Shown here: positions 8,629-16,224 of the stretch, one piece after another | Layout of the letters: each line of letters begins with the position of its first letter | How positions within the stretch are numbered: position 1 is the first letter of the stretch | NCBI GenBank assembly: GCA_015065395.1 | Contig: SVQJ01000003.1 | Span: 1 to 28,603, forward strand | Origin: Oscillospiraceae bacterium | Lineage (GTDB): Bacteria; Bacillota; Clostridia; Oscillospirales; CAG-272 | Length of the DNA: 28,603 nt | Reading direction: 5' to 3' | Program-made: the position numbers and the translations under genes | The notes under the pieces: generated by a model | What the model saw: only the letters and a program-made list of their open reading frames with translations | Database searches by the model: none | Told to the model about the DNA's origin: nothing

Positions 8629-10383
8629 ATGAAAAAGAGATTTGCAAGTCTTCTGCTCTGTGCCCTCATCATTTTGAGCGGCGTGCTCAGCTCCGGCTGT
8701 TCTATCGCAAGCAGCGGCGACACCGCAGGCACAACAGGCGAAGGCGAAGAAGCCGTAACCACTCGTTCCAATATGACGCTCAGCCTTTGGATACCTACTG
8801 ATGACAGTACAACGGCAGAGGCTATCCAGGATGTGGAAATAGCTATTAACAGCATTACCCAGGTAGAGTTTGACACCGCTATCAAGCTTTACGCTATCCC
8901 TGACAGCGAGTACGATGAGGTCATCAAGGGCCGTATCGAGCTCTTGGAAGAGAGAAAGAAGGCTGAGGAGCAGGCAGAGCTTGACAGACTTCAGCAGCAG
9001 CTCCAGGCAGCTCAGAAGGGTGAAGAATATATCGAGGAAACTACTGTCAACACAGAGAATCCCAATATGGACGGTGACTACAGCCTTGTCGTAAGAAATG
9101 CAGCAGGCTATGATAATGTAGGCAAGAATCAGCTTGATATCTTCCTTATCCGCGGTGCAGAGGATTATACATACTATGCAAGCAACTTTTTCCTTGAGGA
9201 TCTCCGTTCCGAGATCACAGGTTCTTCCAAGGAGCTTGCAACCTATATTTATCCCAACTTCTTTGACGCTGCAGTATATGATAACGGAATCTATGGTGTT
9301 CCCAATAACCATGTTATCGGCGAGTATACATACTTCCTTGTAAACAAGGATCTTGTTGAGGCTGAGTATCTTGATCCCACAAGACTGACCAGCCTTCAGG
9401 ATTGCCAGGAATTTATCGAGGCTGTTGCAAAGTACCATACGGATTACGTTCCCGTGTACGGTAATTATTCCCCCAGCTACTATCACTACTGGAACGGTAG
9501 CCAGGATGCAGACAAGTTCTCCGTTCTTGCTTCCCGTGTTCTTTACAGCTCCAAGCCCGAAAACGTTACCTTTGATAATATTTTCGAGGTTCCCAACTTC
9601 TATAATAACTACTATCTTTATAAGCTCTTCAAGGAAAAGGGATACGTTAATACTGCAGAGACCGTTCCCGCTAAATTCGGTGTAGGCTACATTACCTGCA
9701 CTAAGGATGAGATCGCAAAGTACGAAAACGATTACTATGTAACCGCATTTGAGTATCCCGAAGGAACTGACGATGATTATCTGCAGAGCGTATTTGCGGT
9801 AAGTAAGTTCACAAAGAACACTTCCCGCGCGATGGAGATCATCACTCTCCTCAACACAAGCACCGAGCTTCGTACAGTGCTTCAGTACGGTGTTGAAGGT
9901 CAGCACTGGAAGTACGATGAAGAGGATGACAGCATCATCGTCAAGCTCAGCGATGACTATAAGATGGATATCGTTGATACCGGTAACGTTTATATGACTT
10001 ACCCCGATTACGGTGTAAGCCTTGATAGCTGGGATAATGCAAAGGTTCAGAACACTCAGTCCTATTATCCCCCCACGCTTGATTTCGGTAATCCTTATTC
10101 CGATCTTAATACTGAACTCTTCAAAGAGCTTGATGCTCTCAGCGCAAGACTCCTTAAAGAGATCGAAGCTATGACAGCAGATGAATTCAAGGCATCCGTT
10201 GCAAGACTTGCCGCTGAGGTCAATAACAGTGATTGCTTCAAGAAGCTCACTTATATGCCTGCTGATACCGATGAGCGTAACGGACGTACAGAAGCTAAGG
10301 GCTGGTATGCAAATGCATCCCTTCCTTATCTCTGGCAGGAATACTGCATCAGTATCTACGGTGAGGACTTCCTTAACTGGTAA
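8629..10383 (+). CDS. Orphan solute-binding-type lipoprotein with coiled-coil insert (584 aa)
   Basis: A secreted, lipid-anchored protein. KKR is followed by a hydrophobic stretch and the lipobox LSSGC, with C24 as the modified residue, then a Ser/Gly/Thr-rich linker. From about residue 49 the sequence resembles extracellular solute-binding proteins of ABC uptake systems (LSLWIPTDDS; NQLDIFLI; NKDLVEAEYLDPTRL). A highly charged helical stretch (about 97-132, GRIELLEERKKAEEQAELDR and onward) looks like a coiled-coil insert. Tyrosine and aromatic residues are frequent. No permease or ATPase gene is adjacent, so it is an orphan, and no ligand can be named. It has its own promoter, GAGGAGG 8 bases before the ATG, and a strong terminator. 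The gene uses no TTA, CTA or TCA codon, which points to high expression. Confidence 0.8.
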   Translation: MKKRFASLLLCALIILSGVLSSGCSIASSGDTAGTTGEGEEAVTTRSNMTLSLWIPTDDSTTAEAIQDVEIAINSITQVEFDTAIKLYAIPDSEYDEVIKGRIELLEERKKAEEQAELDRLQQQLQAAQKGEEYIEETTVNTENPNMDGDYSLVVRNAAGYDNVGKNQLDIFLIRGAEDYTYYASNFFLEDLRSEITGSSKELATYIYPNFFDAAVYDNGIYGVPNNHVIGEYTYFLVNKDLVEAEYLDPTRLTSLQDCQEFIEAVAKYHTDYVPVYGNYSPSYYHYWNGSQDADKFSVLASRVLYSSKPENVTFDNIFEVPNFYNNYYLYKLFKEKGYVNTAETVPAKFGVGYITCTKDEIAKYENDYYVTAFEYPEGTDDDYLQSVFAVSKFTKNTSRAMEIITLLNTSTELRTVLQYGVEGQHWKYDEEDDSIIVKLSDDYKMDIVDTGNVYMTYPDYGVSLDSWDNAKVQNTQSYYPPTLDFGNPYSDLNTELFKELDALSARLLKEIEAMTADEFKASVARLAAEVNNSDCFKKLTYMPADTDERNGRTEAKGWYANASLPYLWQEYCISIYGEDFLNW

Positions 10384-10447
10384 ACGAAAAATCAATCGTT
10401 AAAAAAGGGGCTGTGAATAAGATTGCCGCTCCTGTTGCTAAGTAAAT

Positions 10448-10496
10448 AAGAAACAACCTTGTAAAAGCTAATGCATTTACAAGGTTGTTTCTTTTT
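10448..10496. terminator. Bidirectional terminator at convergent junction 2
   Basis: A perfect 18-bp inverted repeat has arms at 10448-10465 and 10476-10493, around a 10-base loop. T-runs follow on + (CTTTTT) and A/T-rich sequence flanks on -. It ends the lipoprotein transcript and, from the other side, the DUF2961 operon. Confidence 0.88.
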
Positions 10497-10546
10497 CGGA
10501 AACTTTTTGAAAAGTCTCCGCACCTTCAAAAAAACTTTAATAAGGG
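10497..10546 (-). repeat. Convergent-junction repeat, copy 2 (inverted)
   Basis: Read on the minus strand it runs CCCTTATTAAAGTTTTTTT, a GAAGGTGCGGA insert, then GACTTTTCAAAAAGTTTCCG, matching the core of the copies at 641 and 18271. It directly abuts the terminator at 10448-10496. The ATCTGAT tail of the other two copies is not present. Confidence 0.55.
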
Positions 10547-10634
10547 ATTTAGTTGAGCTTTGTAAGGCGAAAGACTCTTGACATCAAAAGCAGAGCGTGC
10601 GTAAATTCGTACATATCGCCCAATCAATCGCTCA

Positions 10635-11687
10635 TTATATTAATTGCCACTCATCCCGGTCTGGCAGGGGCACATATTCATCGTCCAGATTGTCAGAGTA
10701 CCAGTAAGCAACGGATGAGATATCGTCCTGCAGCGGGAGGTAACGTCCGTCTCTTCTCCAACCGAGGGCCTGAATGGTGACCTTAAGCTCTTCCTTGAAA
10801 TAAACAGGATCGGTGATGTGCCAACGGTACATATCAAAATAGCGCTGTGAGCGGTAGGTAGCATCCGTTGTTCCCACCTTGTGCATTCCTGCATAGGGGG
10901 TGCAGAATTCACGATAACCGTCCACATCAAAATTGCAGGATCCGCAGAAATAGTCTTCAGTTCCCGTTCCGCATATAGTGGGAAATTCACGGTCTCCGTC
11001 CATATAGAACTTTATCTCGCCCTCACCCCACCATCCGTTGGATCTGACGCCCCAGTGAAGATATGTGCCCACGTAGTGGCCGTTACCCTTGATGTTGTCA
11101 AGGATAGTATAGCACTCTTTGTAGGGCAGAGGATTTTTGCAGGAGAAGCGTGCGTGGAAATACAGAGTATCGGGAGAAAGCTTTTTTTCTTCGCAGTCGA
11201 TCTGATAATAGAGATTACAGGTGGTGTAACCGATATTCTCAACCTCGATGCGGAAAGACGAAAAATATGGCATTTCAAAATAGCAGTTCATTCCCTTGGC
11301 GGGGTTCACGCAAATTGCAAGGCTTGAAAGCTGCCGGTAGTCATTGGAATCAGCACTGCAGAAGAAATCCGAAAGAGGTGCCTCAACCGCAGGATTTTCG
11401 TGACCGTCGAAGTAAATACGAAGGATAAGCAGTCTTCCCTGAGGAAGGACTTCCGTTATCCAGAAATGCTTGATGGCTCCCTGACCCTTAACGTCTGCCA
11501 GCACCGCCGTTTTCCCTTGGGGAATAATGAGATAGGGGTTCACCTTCCAGCCTTGTCCCAGCTCTCTTGCGGCATAAGAAGCACTGCCTTCTGTTGCCAT
11601 TGCGCCTTTTCCTTTTTCACCGGTGAGATTTTCAGGTGAAACGGAAAAGGATCGGATATCCTTTTTTTGAGTTATAGAGTTTAACAT
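10635..11687 (-). CDS. DUF2961 (GH172-type) protein (350 aa)
   Basis: The sequence matches the DUF2961 family: GQGAIKHFWIT near the start, LRIYFDGHENPAVEAPLSDFF, a central WGEGEIKFYMDGD and the hallmark GTGTEDYF. Family knowledge: DUF2961 members were placed in glycoside hydrolase family GH172, which includes difructose-anhydride-acting alpha-fructofuranosidases and D-arabinofuranosidases that use two glutamates. The glutamates in WGEGE and in GTEDY are the obvious candidates here, spaced about 20 residues apart. There is no signal peptide, so it should act in the cytoplasm. The start ATG at 11687 has GGAGGTG upstream. It is last in a run with VanZ, ZIP and a K+ channel and has no sugar genes beside it, so the substrate is open. 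Confidence 0.82.
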   Translation of the reverse strand: MLNSITQKKDIRSFSVSPENLTGEKGKGAMATEGSASYAARELGQGWKVNPYLIIPQGKTAVLADVKGQGAIKHFWITEVLPQGRLLILRIYFDGHENPAVEAPLSDFFCSADSNDYRQLSSLAICVNPAKGMNCYFEMPYFSSFRIEVENIGYTTCNLYYQIDCEEKKLSPDTLYFHARFSCKNPLPYKECYTILDNIKGNGHYVGTYLHWGVRSNGWWGEGEIKFYMDGDREFPTICGTGTEDYFCGSCNFDVDGYREFCTPYAGMHKVGTTDATYRSQRYFDMYRWHITDPVYFKEELKVTIQALGWRRDGRYLPLQDDISSVAYWYSDNLDDEYVPLPDRDEWQLI

Positions 11688-11723
11688 ATAGCACCTCCGG
11701 GCGTATAATTGATTGTGAGAAAA

Positions 11724-12431
11724 TTATTTGTCCTTGTCGGCGTTGAGCTTGTTTAGGTATTCCGCCGTAACGATACCGGCAGGGAGAGCAACGATTGCAA
11801 TGCCTAAAAATGAAGATATCATGGCAACGGTGCGTCCCAAAACGGTAACGGGATAAATATCTCCGTAGCCCACTGTGGTAAGAGATACCGTTGCCCAGTA
11901 AATTGCATCAAAAAAGGTCTTGAAGGAATCGGGCTCTACGTTGAACATAATTATTGCGGAAATAACGATGTATCCCACAGCCAGACTGCCCACAGCATAA
12001 AGGGGCTTTTTGGAGCATTTAAGGATTTCTATGATGGTTTTGACGCTTTTGGAGTATCTGAATATGCGGATGATCCTGAAGACTGAAAGAGCCTTTGTAA
12101 GGGGAAGTCCCGCAAACCAACTGCCCACAGAGCTTGCAATGGCAATAATGGAGATCAGATCAATAATAGAAATAAACCGAAAGGGATATCTGATAAAGGA
12201 CGTGATGCTTTTGTTGTTGAATTTGTAATCCGAAGTTATCCATCTCAATAGGTAGTCGATAATAAATATAATGAGGCAGGATATTTCAATAGCCTTAAAG
12301 TACTGTAGGGGCTCCTTTAGCGTGAGTGGTATGATGCTCGCTGCTATGACGGCGATCATAAAGTATTTGTATATCACGCTTAAAGGATTTCCCTCGTATA
12401 TATGTACGGTATTATATATTCTTTCTCTCAT
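11724..12431 (-). CDS. Voltage-sensor type potassium channel (235 aa)
   Basis: An integral membrane ion channel. Helices S1-S4 cover about residues 20-135. S4 carries regularly spaced arginines in FRIIRIFRYSKSVK (about 118-131), typical of a voltage sensor. The pore loop holds the K+ selectivity filter TTVGYGD (185-191), followed by the inner helix with AGI. The size fits small bacterial Kv-like channels, and there is no RCK or cyclic-nucleotide domain. The start has GGAGAG 4 bases before the ATG. It lies 36 bases after the ZIP transporter and 36 bases before the DUF2961 gene on the same strand, so probably in one operon. Its role in setting membrane potential is inferred from the family. Confidence 0.92.
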   Translation of the reverse strand: MRERIYNTVHIYEGNPLSVIYKYFMIAVIAASIIPLTLKEPLQYFKAIEISCLIIFIIDYLLRWITSDYKFNNKSITSFIRYPFRFISIIDLISIIAIASSVGSWFAGLPLTKALSVFRIIRIFRYSKSVKTIIEILKCSKKPLYAVGSLAVGYIVISAIIMFNVEPDSFKTFFDAIYWATVSLTTVGYGDIYPVTVLGRTVAMISSFLGIAIVALPAGIVTAEYLNKLNADKDK

Positions 12432-12467
12432 GTTCTCTCCGGGAAGATATGATTTTTTTGATTTTCC

Positions 12468-13232
12468 TCAGCCGAGAAGGAAGTCGAAGCAAAGCATAAT
12501 GCAAAAGCCTAAAAGAAGGGAATAGGTGGCTGCTCTTTCGCATCCGTGGGAGTGGGTCTCCGGGATCATTTCGTCGCTGATAACATAGAGCATAGTGCCT
12601 CCGGCGAATGCAAGAGCAAAGGGGAGAACGGCCATGGAAATATTTACAGCAAAGTAACCGATAAATGTGCCGAGAACCTCAATAAGTCCTGTGGAAACGG
12701 CAATAAAAAAGGTCCTCTTTTTGCTGATTCCCGCGGCGATCATGGGTGCGATTATCACCATGCCCTCAGGGATGTTCTGCAAGGCGATACCTCCCGCAAC
12801 ACTGAGCGCTCTGGCACTTTCTCCGCCGCCGAAGCTCACTCCTGCCGCAATTCCCTCGGGAAGATTATGGATCGCGATGGCGATAACGAAAAGCAGTATC
12901 TTGTTTATATCCCTGTTCCGTTGCGGATGCTTTTCTTCACTGTCGATCCCGGTGATCTTGTGAAGATGAGGAACTAAGCGGTCAATAAGATTGAGAACGA
13001 CAGCTCCTGCAAATATTCCCGCAGCGGTAATGATCAAGGGAAAAAAGCCGCTTCCGTACTCAAGAGAGGGAAGCACCAGACCGATCACGGCGGCGCTGAG
13101 CATAACTCCGGCGGCAAAGGAAAGAATGATGTCATTTAGTCTGTGGGAGGGCTTTTTGAAAATAAAACCCATAAGCGCACCGAAAACGGTGGCACCGCCC
13201 ACGCCGAGTGCGGTAAGTAATACAGGGTACAT
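12468..13232 (-). CDS. ZIP family divalent metal transporter (254 aa)
   Basis: A membrane transporter of the ZIP family (ZupT/GufA-like), expected to import zinc or other divalent metals. The two metal-site motifs are present: IHNLPEG (H122, E126) and LQNIPEG (N153, E156). About eight hydrophobic helices surround a short loop with KHPQR after residue 95, which carries a few histidines. The start ATG is preceded by GGAGA. It sits 17 bases after VanZ and 36 bases before the K+ channel. Which metal it moves cannot be read from the sequence. Confidence 0.92.
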   Translation of the reverse strand: MYPVLLTALGVGGATVFGALMGFIFKKPSHRLNDIILSFAAGVMLSAAVIGLVLPSLEYGSGFFPLIITAAGIFAGAVVLNLIDRLVPHLHKITGIDSEEKHPQRNRDINKILLFVIAIAIHNLPEGIAAGVSFGGGESARALSVAGGIALQNIPEGMVIIAPMIAAGISKKRTFFIAVSTGLIEVLGTFIGYFAVNISMAVLPFALAFAGGTMLYVISDEMIPETHSHGCERAATYSLLLGFCIMLCFDFLLG

Positions 13233-13249
13233 AATTTTCTCCGGATAGT

Positions 13250-13747
13250 TTATGATAGGTGTTTTTTTCGTTCAGCTATGCGGGTAAAGAGCGAGGATAA
13301 CATGATAAAGGCGAATATACCGCAAAATGCTCCCGAGGAATCGATACAGCAATCCAAAAATCGCATTGCCCTGTCGGGAACGAAATACTGATGCACTTCA
13401 TCACTTACAGCGTAGAGAATACAGAAAATAAGAGGTGCAAGCCATTTCCACAGGGAAGAAAGAGGAAAGGTGCGTATTGCATTTGCGCTGAGCAAGCCCA
13501 GAATAAAGTACTCGGAAAAATGTCCGAGCTTTCTGACAAGCGTCTGTAATGAATCTATTATGGCATTTTGCTCAGCATTGGTGAGCTTTTCAAAGCTTGA
13601 GTTAAATATGCGGGCGATAAATCTGATCATATTGCCGCTGAAATCTCCGGAATTGTCGCCGCTCTGTGCGGAAAACAGAAAAATGACCGCCATCCACAGA
13701 GCAACGGCAAAAAGAGACAGAGATCTGTCGATATAAATCTTCTTCAT
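13250..13747 (-). CDS. VanZ family membrane protein (165 aa)
   Basis: A small membrane protein with four likely helices. The VanZ-type blocks are clear: VRKLGHFSEYFILGLL, then YAVSDEVHQYFVPDRAMRFLDCCID with the DE-H-Q-P-R pattern, followed by a last helix. Family knowledge: VanZ gives low-level teicoplanin resistance in enterococci, and most homologues are of unknown function in envelope biology. No van genes are nearby. It is the first gene of the run VanZ-ZIP-K+ channel-DUF2961, with GAGGATC upstream of the ATG and a good promoter at 13776-13804. Confidence 0.9.
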   Translation of the reverse strand: MKKIYIDRSLSLFAVALWMAVIFLFSAQSGDNSGDFSGNMIRFIARIFNSSFEKLTNAEQNAIIDSLQTLVRKLGHFSEYFILGLLSANAIRTFPLSSLWKWLAPLIFCILYAVSDEVHQYFVPDRAMRFLDCCIDSSGAFCGIFAFIMLSSLFTRIAERKKHLS

Positions 13748-13763
13748 AGAAATGATCCTCTTT

Positions 13764-13797
13764 AGGCTTTACTATATTATGATATAAAATAAAGCCT
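13764..13797. promoter_or_regulatory. Dyad flanking the -10 box of the VanZ-ZIP promoter
   Basis: AGGCTTTA (13764-13771) and its exact complement TAAAGCCT (13790-13797) lie 18 bases apart on either side of the -10 box. Because one arm is upstream of the transcription start, this is a DNA-level signal, not an RNA hairpin. It may be an operator. Confidence 0.5.
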
Positions 13798-13804
13798 TTG
13801 TCAA
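13776..13804 (-). promoter_or_regulatory. Sigma-A promoter of the VanZ-ZIP-channel-DUF2961 run
   Basis: On the minus strand, TTGACA (13799-13804) and CATAAT (13776-13781) have a 17-base spacer, about 30 bases upstream of the VanZ start. Confidence 0.82.
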
Positions 13805-13816
13805 TGAAAAGTTAAA

Positions 13817-13885
13817 AGGGCCGTCGCATAAACGAGACGGCCGTCCCACAGCAGGTACGGCCTATCTCGTTTGTGCGACGGCCCT
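13817..13885 (-). terminator. Terminator of the rpe-mgtE unit
   Basis: A 21-bp inverted repeat has arms at 13817-13837 and 13865-13885 with one mismatch, and an inner CGGCCGT/ACGGCC stem. It starts 6 bases after the mgtE stop codon. On the minus strand it is followed by TTTTAACTTTT. Confidence 0.88.
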
Positions 13886-13891
13886 AAAAAG

Positions 13892-15265
13892 TCAGAGTAT
13901 GCCGAAACGGCCGAGAAGAACTGTGCATATCCCGAAATAAACCAGCAGGGAAAGCACGTCAACGATAGTGGTGATAAAGGGGCTTGCCATAACTGCAGGA
14001 TCAAGCCCGATCCTTTTTACAAGGATGGGAAGCATACTGCCTGCCACCTTTGCAATAATAACGGTAATAGCTATGGTTATGCAAACGGAAAGACTTATAA
14101 GAACAGATTGCTGTGTACCGTAGACTGAGCGGCTCACGTCGTCAAACAAAAGCATTTTTCCGAAATTGACGATGCAAAGTGAAAGTCCGCAAAGAAGAGC
14201 AACCAAAAATTCCTTAAGAAGGACCTTTGCGAAGTCTCTCATCTGGATATCCTCAAGGGAGAGAGCGCGGATGATAGAAACGGAAGACTGTGATCCGGCG
14301 TTACCGCCCGTACCCATCAGAAGGGGTACAAAAGCGGTGAGGATAGGGAGAGCTGCAAGGGAAGATTCAAAATGGGTAAGGATCTTGCTTGTAAACGTTG
14401 CAGAAATCATGAGGATAAGCAACCAGGGAACTCGGGATTTCCAGGTTTCGAAAACACCGGTCTTCAGATAGGGTTTATCGGTAGGGGTGATCGCCGCCAT
14501 GATCTCGATATCCTCGGTCTCCTCTTCCTGGAGGACGTCCATCGCGTCATCAACGGTAACGATACCCACAAGGCGGTTTTCCTTGTCAACGATGGGCATT
14601 GCAAGAAAGTTATACTTGCGCATTGCCTTTGTAACGTCTTCCTTATCATCGTCCGTGTAGCAGAAAATAGGATCTTCAACCATAAGGTCTCCTATAAGGG
14701 TATCCTCATCAGCCAGGAGCATCTGCTTTACCGTAACAACGCCGAGAAGAACACGCTTTTCGTCGGTAACATAGCAGGTGTAGATCGTTTCCTTTTCAAG
14801 ACCGGTACGCTTGATGGTTTTGAAAGCGTCGGAAACGGTGAGGTGTGCCTTCAATCGCACGAACTCCGTGGTCATGATGGTGCCGGCAGTATCCTCGGGA
14901 TAATTTAAGAGCTGATTGATCTTTTTTCTGCGCTCCATATCTGTATTATGGAGTATCCTTCTTACAACGCTTGCAGGCATTTCCTCAATGATATCAACGG
15001 TGTCGTCCATAAATAGATCGTTGATGATCTCGGAAAGCTCACGGTCGGTAAAGGCTTGGATCAGAGCCTGCTGAAGGTCAGAGTCCATCTCAACGAAAAC
15101 CTCGGTGGCGAAATCCTTGTGAAGGATACGGAACATTAAAGGGATCTCGTCTTTGGGAAATTTGTCAAAAAGCATAGCCACGTCGCAGGGCTCCTCATCA
15201 CAGAGAAGGTCGCGAAGGGCACGGTATTTTTTTTCGTCAAGTAACCGTCTAACCTCGGTTATCAT
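13892..15265 (-). CDS. mgtE: Magnesium transporter MgtE (457 aa)
   Basis: A Mg2+ channel of the cytoplasmic membrane. Domains are in the normal order: an alpha-helical N domain (about 1-125), two CBS domains (about 130-255; PIFCYTDDDKEDV, FLAMPIVDKENRLVGIVTVDD) that sense Mg2+ and gate the pore, a linker helix, and five membrane helices (about 280-457) with the family motif TGGNAGSQSS. Length matches the family. The start is ATG at 15265 with an AGGTGA site. It follows rpe by 30 bases, so Mg2+ control would have to act on the shared leader or on the protein itself. I see no M-box magnesium riboswitch. Confidence 0.96.
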   Translation of the reverse strand: MITEVRRLLDEKKYRALRDLLCDEEPCDVAMLFDKFPKDEIPLMFRILHKDFATEVFVEMDSDLQQALIQAFTDRELSEIINDLFMDDTVDIIEEMPASVVRRILHNTDMERRKKINQLLNYPEDTAGTIMTTEFVRLKAHLTVSDAFKTIKRTGLEKETIYTCYVTDEKRVLLGVVTVKQMLLADEDTLIGDLMVEDPIFCYTDDDKEDVTKAMRKYNFLAMPIVDKENRLVGIVTVDDAMDVLQEEETEDIEIMAAITPTDKPYLKTGVFETWKSRVPWLLILMISATFTSKILTHFESSLAALPILTAFVPLLMGTGGNAGSQSSVSIIRALSLEDIQMRDFAKVLLKEFLVALLCGLSLCIVNFGKMLLFDDVSRSVYGTQQSVLISLSVCITIAITVIIAKVAGSMLPILVKRIGLDPAVMASPFITTIVDVLSLLVYFGICTVLLGRFGIL

Positions 15266-15295
15266 CGGTCATCACCTGCCTTTCAGTTGAAAATA

Positions 15296-15964
15296 TCAGT
15301 CGCAGTATGCCTCTTTTGCATTGTTTTTAATATTGGTGAGAGTTTCCTTCATGGATTTAGCCCTGTAAGCCGCGCTGCCGACAACGAAAACATTGGCACC
15401 GGCCTTTGCGCAGACCTTAACGGTCTCCTCATTGATACCGCCGTCCACCTGAATGCTTATCGGGTCGCTTCCGATATACTCCTTGATCATGCGGATCTTT
15501 TCGCTCATATCCATAAAGCTCTGACCGCTGAAGCCGGGCTCAACTGTCATAACAAGGATCATGTCACAAAGATCAAGGTAGGGAATAACGGCGCTTGCAG
15601 GAACCTTGGGCTTCAATGCAACAGCCGCCATAAGTCCGTAGTTGTGGATCTCTTCAAGTATTCTTCTGATAGCCGGAGTATCTGCGATATCGCTGTGTAT
15701 GGTGATAATATCGGCGCCGGCGTCGGCAAGACGCTGAATATAGTTCTGAGGATTCACAGTCATCATGTGAGCGTCTATGGGAAGATCGGTAACGGAACGA
15801 ACGGCACGCAAAAGATCGAAGCCGATGCTGAGATTCGGAACGTAAACGCCGTCCATAATGTCAAAATGTATCATGTCTGCGCCTGCCGCCTCTGTACGGT
15901 ATATCTCTTTTTCAATATTGATAAGATCGCAGGCGAAAAGGCTGGGAGCTGTGAGAATATTCAT
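15296..15964 (-). CDS. rpe: Ribulose-phosphate 3-epimerase (222 aa)
   Basis: Interconverts ribulose 5-phosphate and xylulose 5-phosphate in the pentose phosphate pathway. The metal and catalytic residues are in place: APSLFACD at the start, H33 and D35 in HFDIMDG, H66 in DAHMM, and D174 in QVDGGI. VMTVEPGFSGQSF is the typical phosphate-side loop and VVGSAAY the C-terminal phosphate grip. Length is normal. GAAAGG stands before the ATG. It is followed by mgtE 30 bases later and preceded by a 260-base gap with marked RNA structure after ispF. Confidence 0.96.
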   Translation of the reverse strand: MNILTAPSLFACDLINIEKEIYRTEAAGADMIHFDIMDGVYVPNLSIGFDLLRAVRSVTDLPIDAHMMTVNPQNYIQRLADAGADIITIHSDIADTPAIRRILEEIHNYGLMAAVALKPKVPASAVIPYLDLCDMILVMTVEPGFSGQSFMDMSEKIRMIKEYIGSDPISIQVDGGINEETVKVCAKAGANVFVVGSAAYRAKSMKETLTNIKNNAKEAYCD

Positions 15965-16224
15965 AACGGTATACCTTTCATAGGAAAAATATTTTTGATG
16001 ACAGCTTGTGAAAAAACAAAGCTTTTTTTATGAAAAAAACGAAACGGGGCTCATAAAGCGAAGAATATCAGATATGTTCGCTTTTTGCGTGAGTGTCAAT
16101 AACCGGAGAAGACCCATAAGATGTATTGACAGTAAAAGCTGTCATAAAACAGTGCCCCCGATGCTGTGAGCGGAAGGGAATATGAAAACAAAGGAAGTGG
16201 GGCACCCGCAGATTCGGCATCGGT
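15965..16224 (-). ncRNA. Structured ispF-rpe intergenic region with possible pseudoknot
   Basis: Read on the minus strand right after the ispF stop: CCGATGC (16223-16217), GTGCCCC (16205-16199), then GCATCGGGGGCAC (16164-16152). The first pairs with GCATCGG and the second with GGGGCAC, in crossed order, as in an H-type pseudoknot; the two stems share one G at 16158. Further down, TGACAG/CTGTCA (16144-16127) competes with a pairing to 16094-16100. A hairpin AAAGCGAA/TTCGCTTT lies at 16055-16084. A weak promoter for rpe (TTGACA 16094-16099, CATATC 16071-16076) may also be here. The RNA call is inference. Confidence 0.35.

Noticed and set aside
8566..10395. A 609-codon open frame on the minus strand opposite the lipoprotein gene
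   Set aside because: It is in register with the sense codons and open only because the sense gene avoids TTA, CTA and TCA. It has no ribosome site or promoter, while the sense gene has a lipobox, promoter and terminator.
13250..13747. VanZ as part of a glycopeptide resistance cluster
   Set aside because: No vanA/B-type ligase, vanX, vanH or two-component system is nearby. Lone VanZ homologues are common in Clostridia.
15266..15295. An M-box magnesium riboswitch before mgtE
   Set aside because: The gap to rpe is 30 bases, and the rpe leader shows none of the conserved M-box blocks I know.
15287..16033. A 248-codon plus-strand frame over rpe
   Set aside because: rpe on the minus strand has all catalytic residues. 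The plus-strand frame has no ribosome site and an unremarkable composition.
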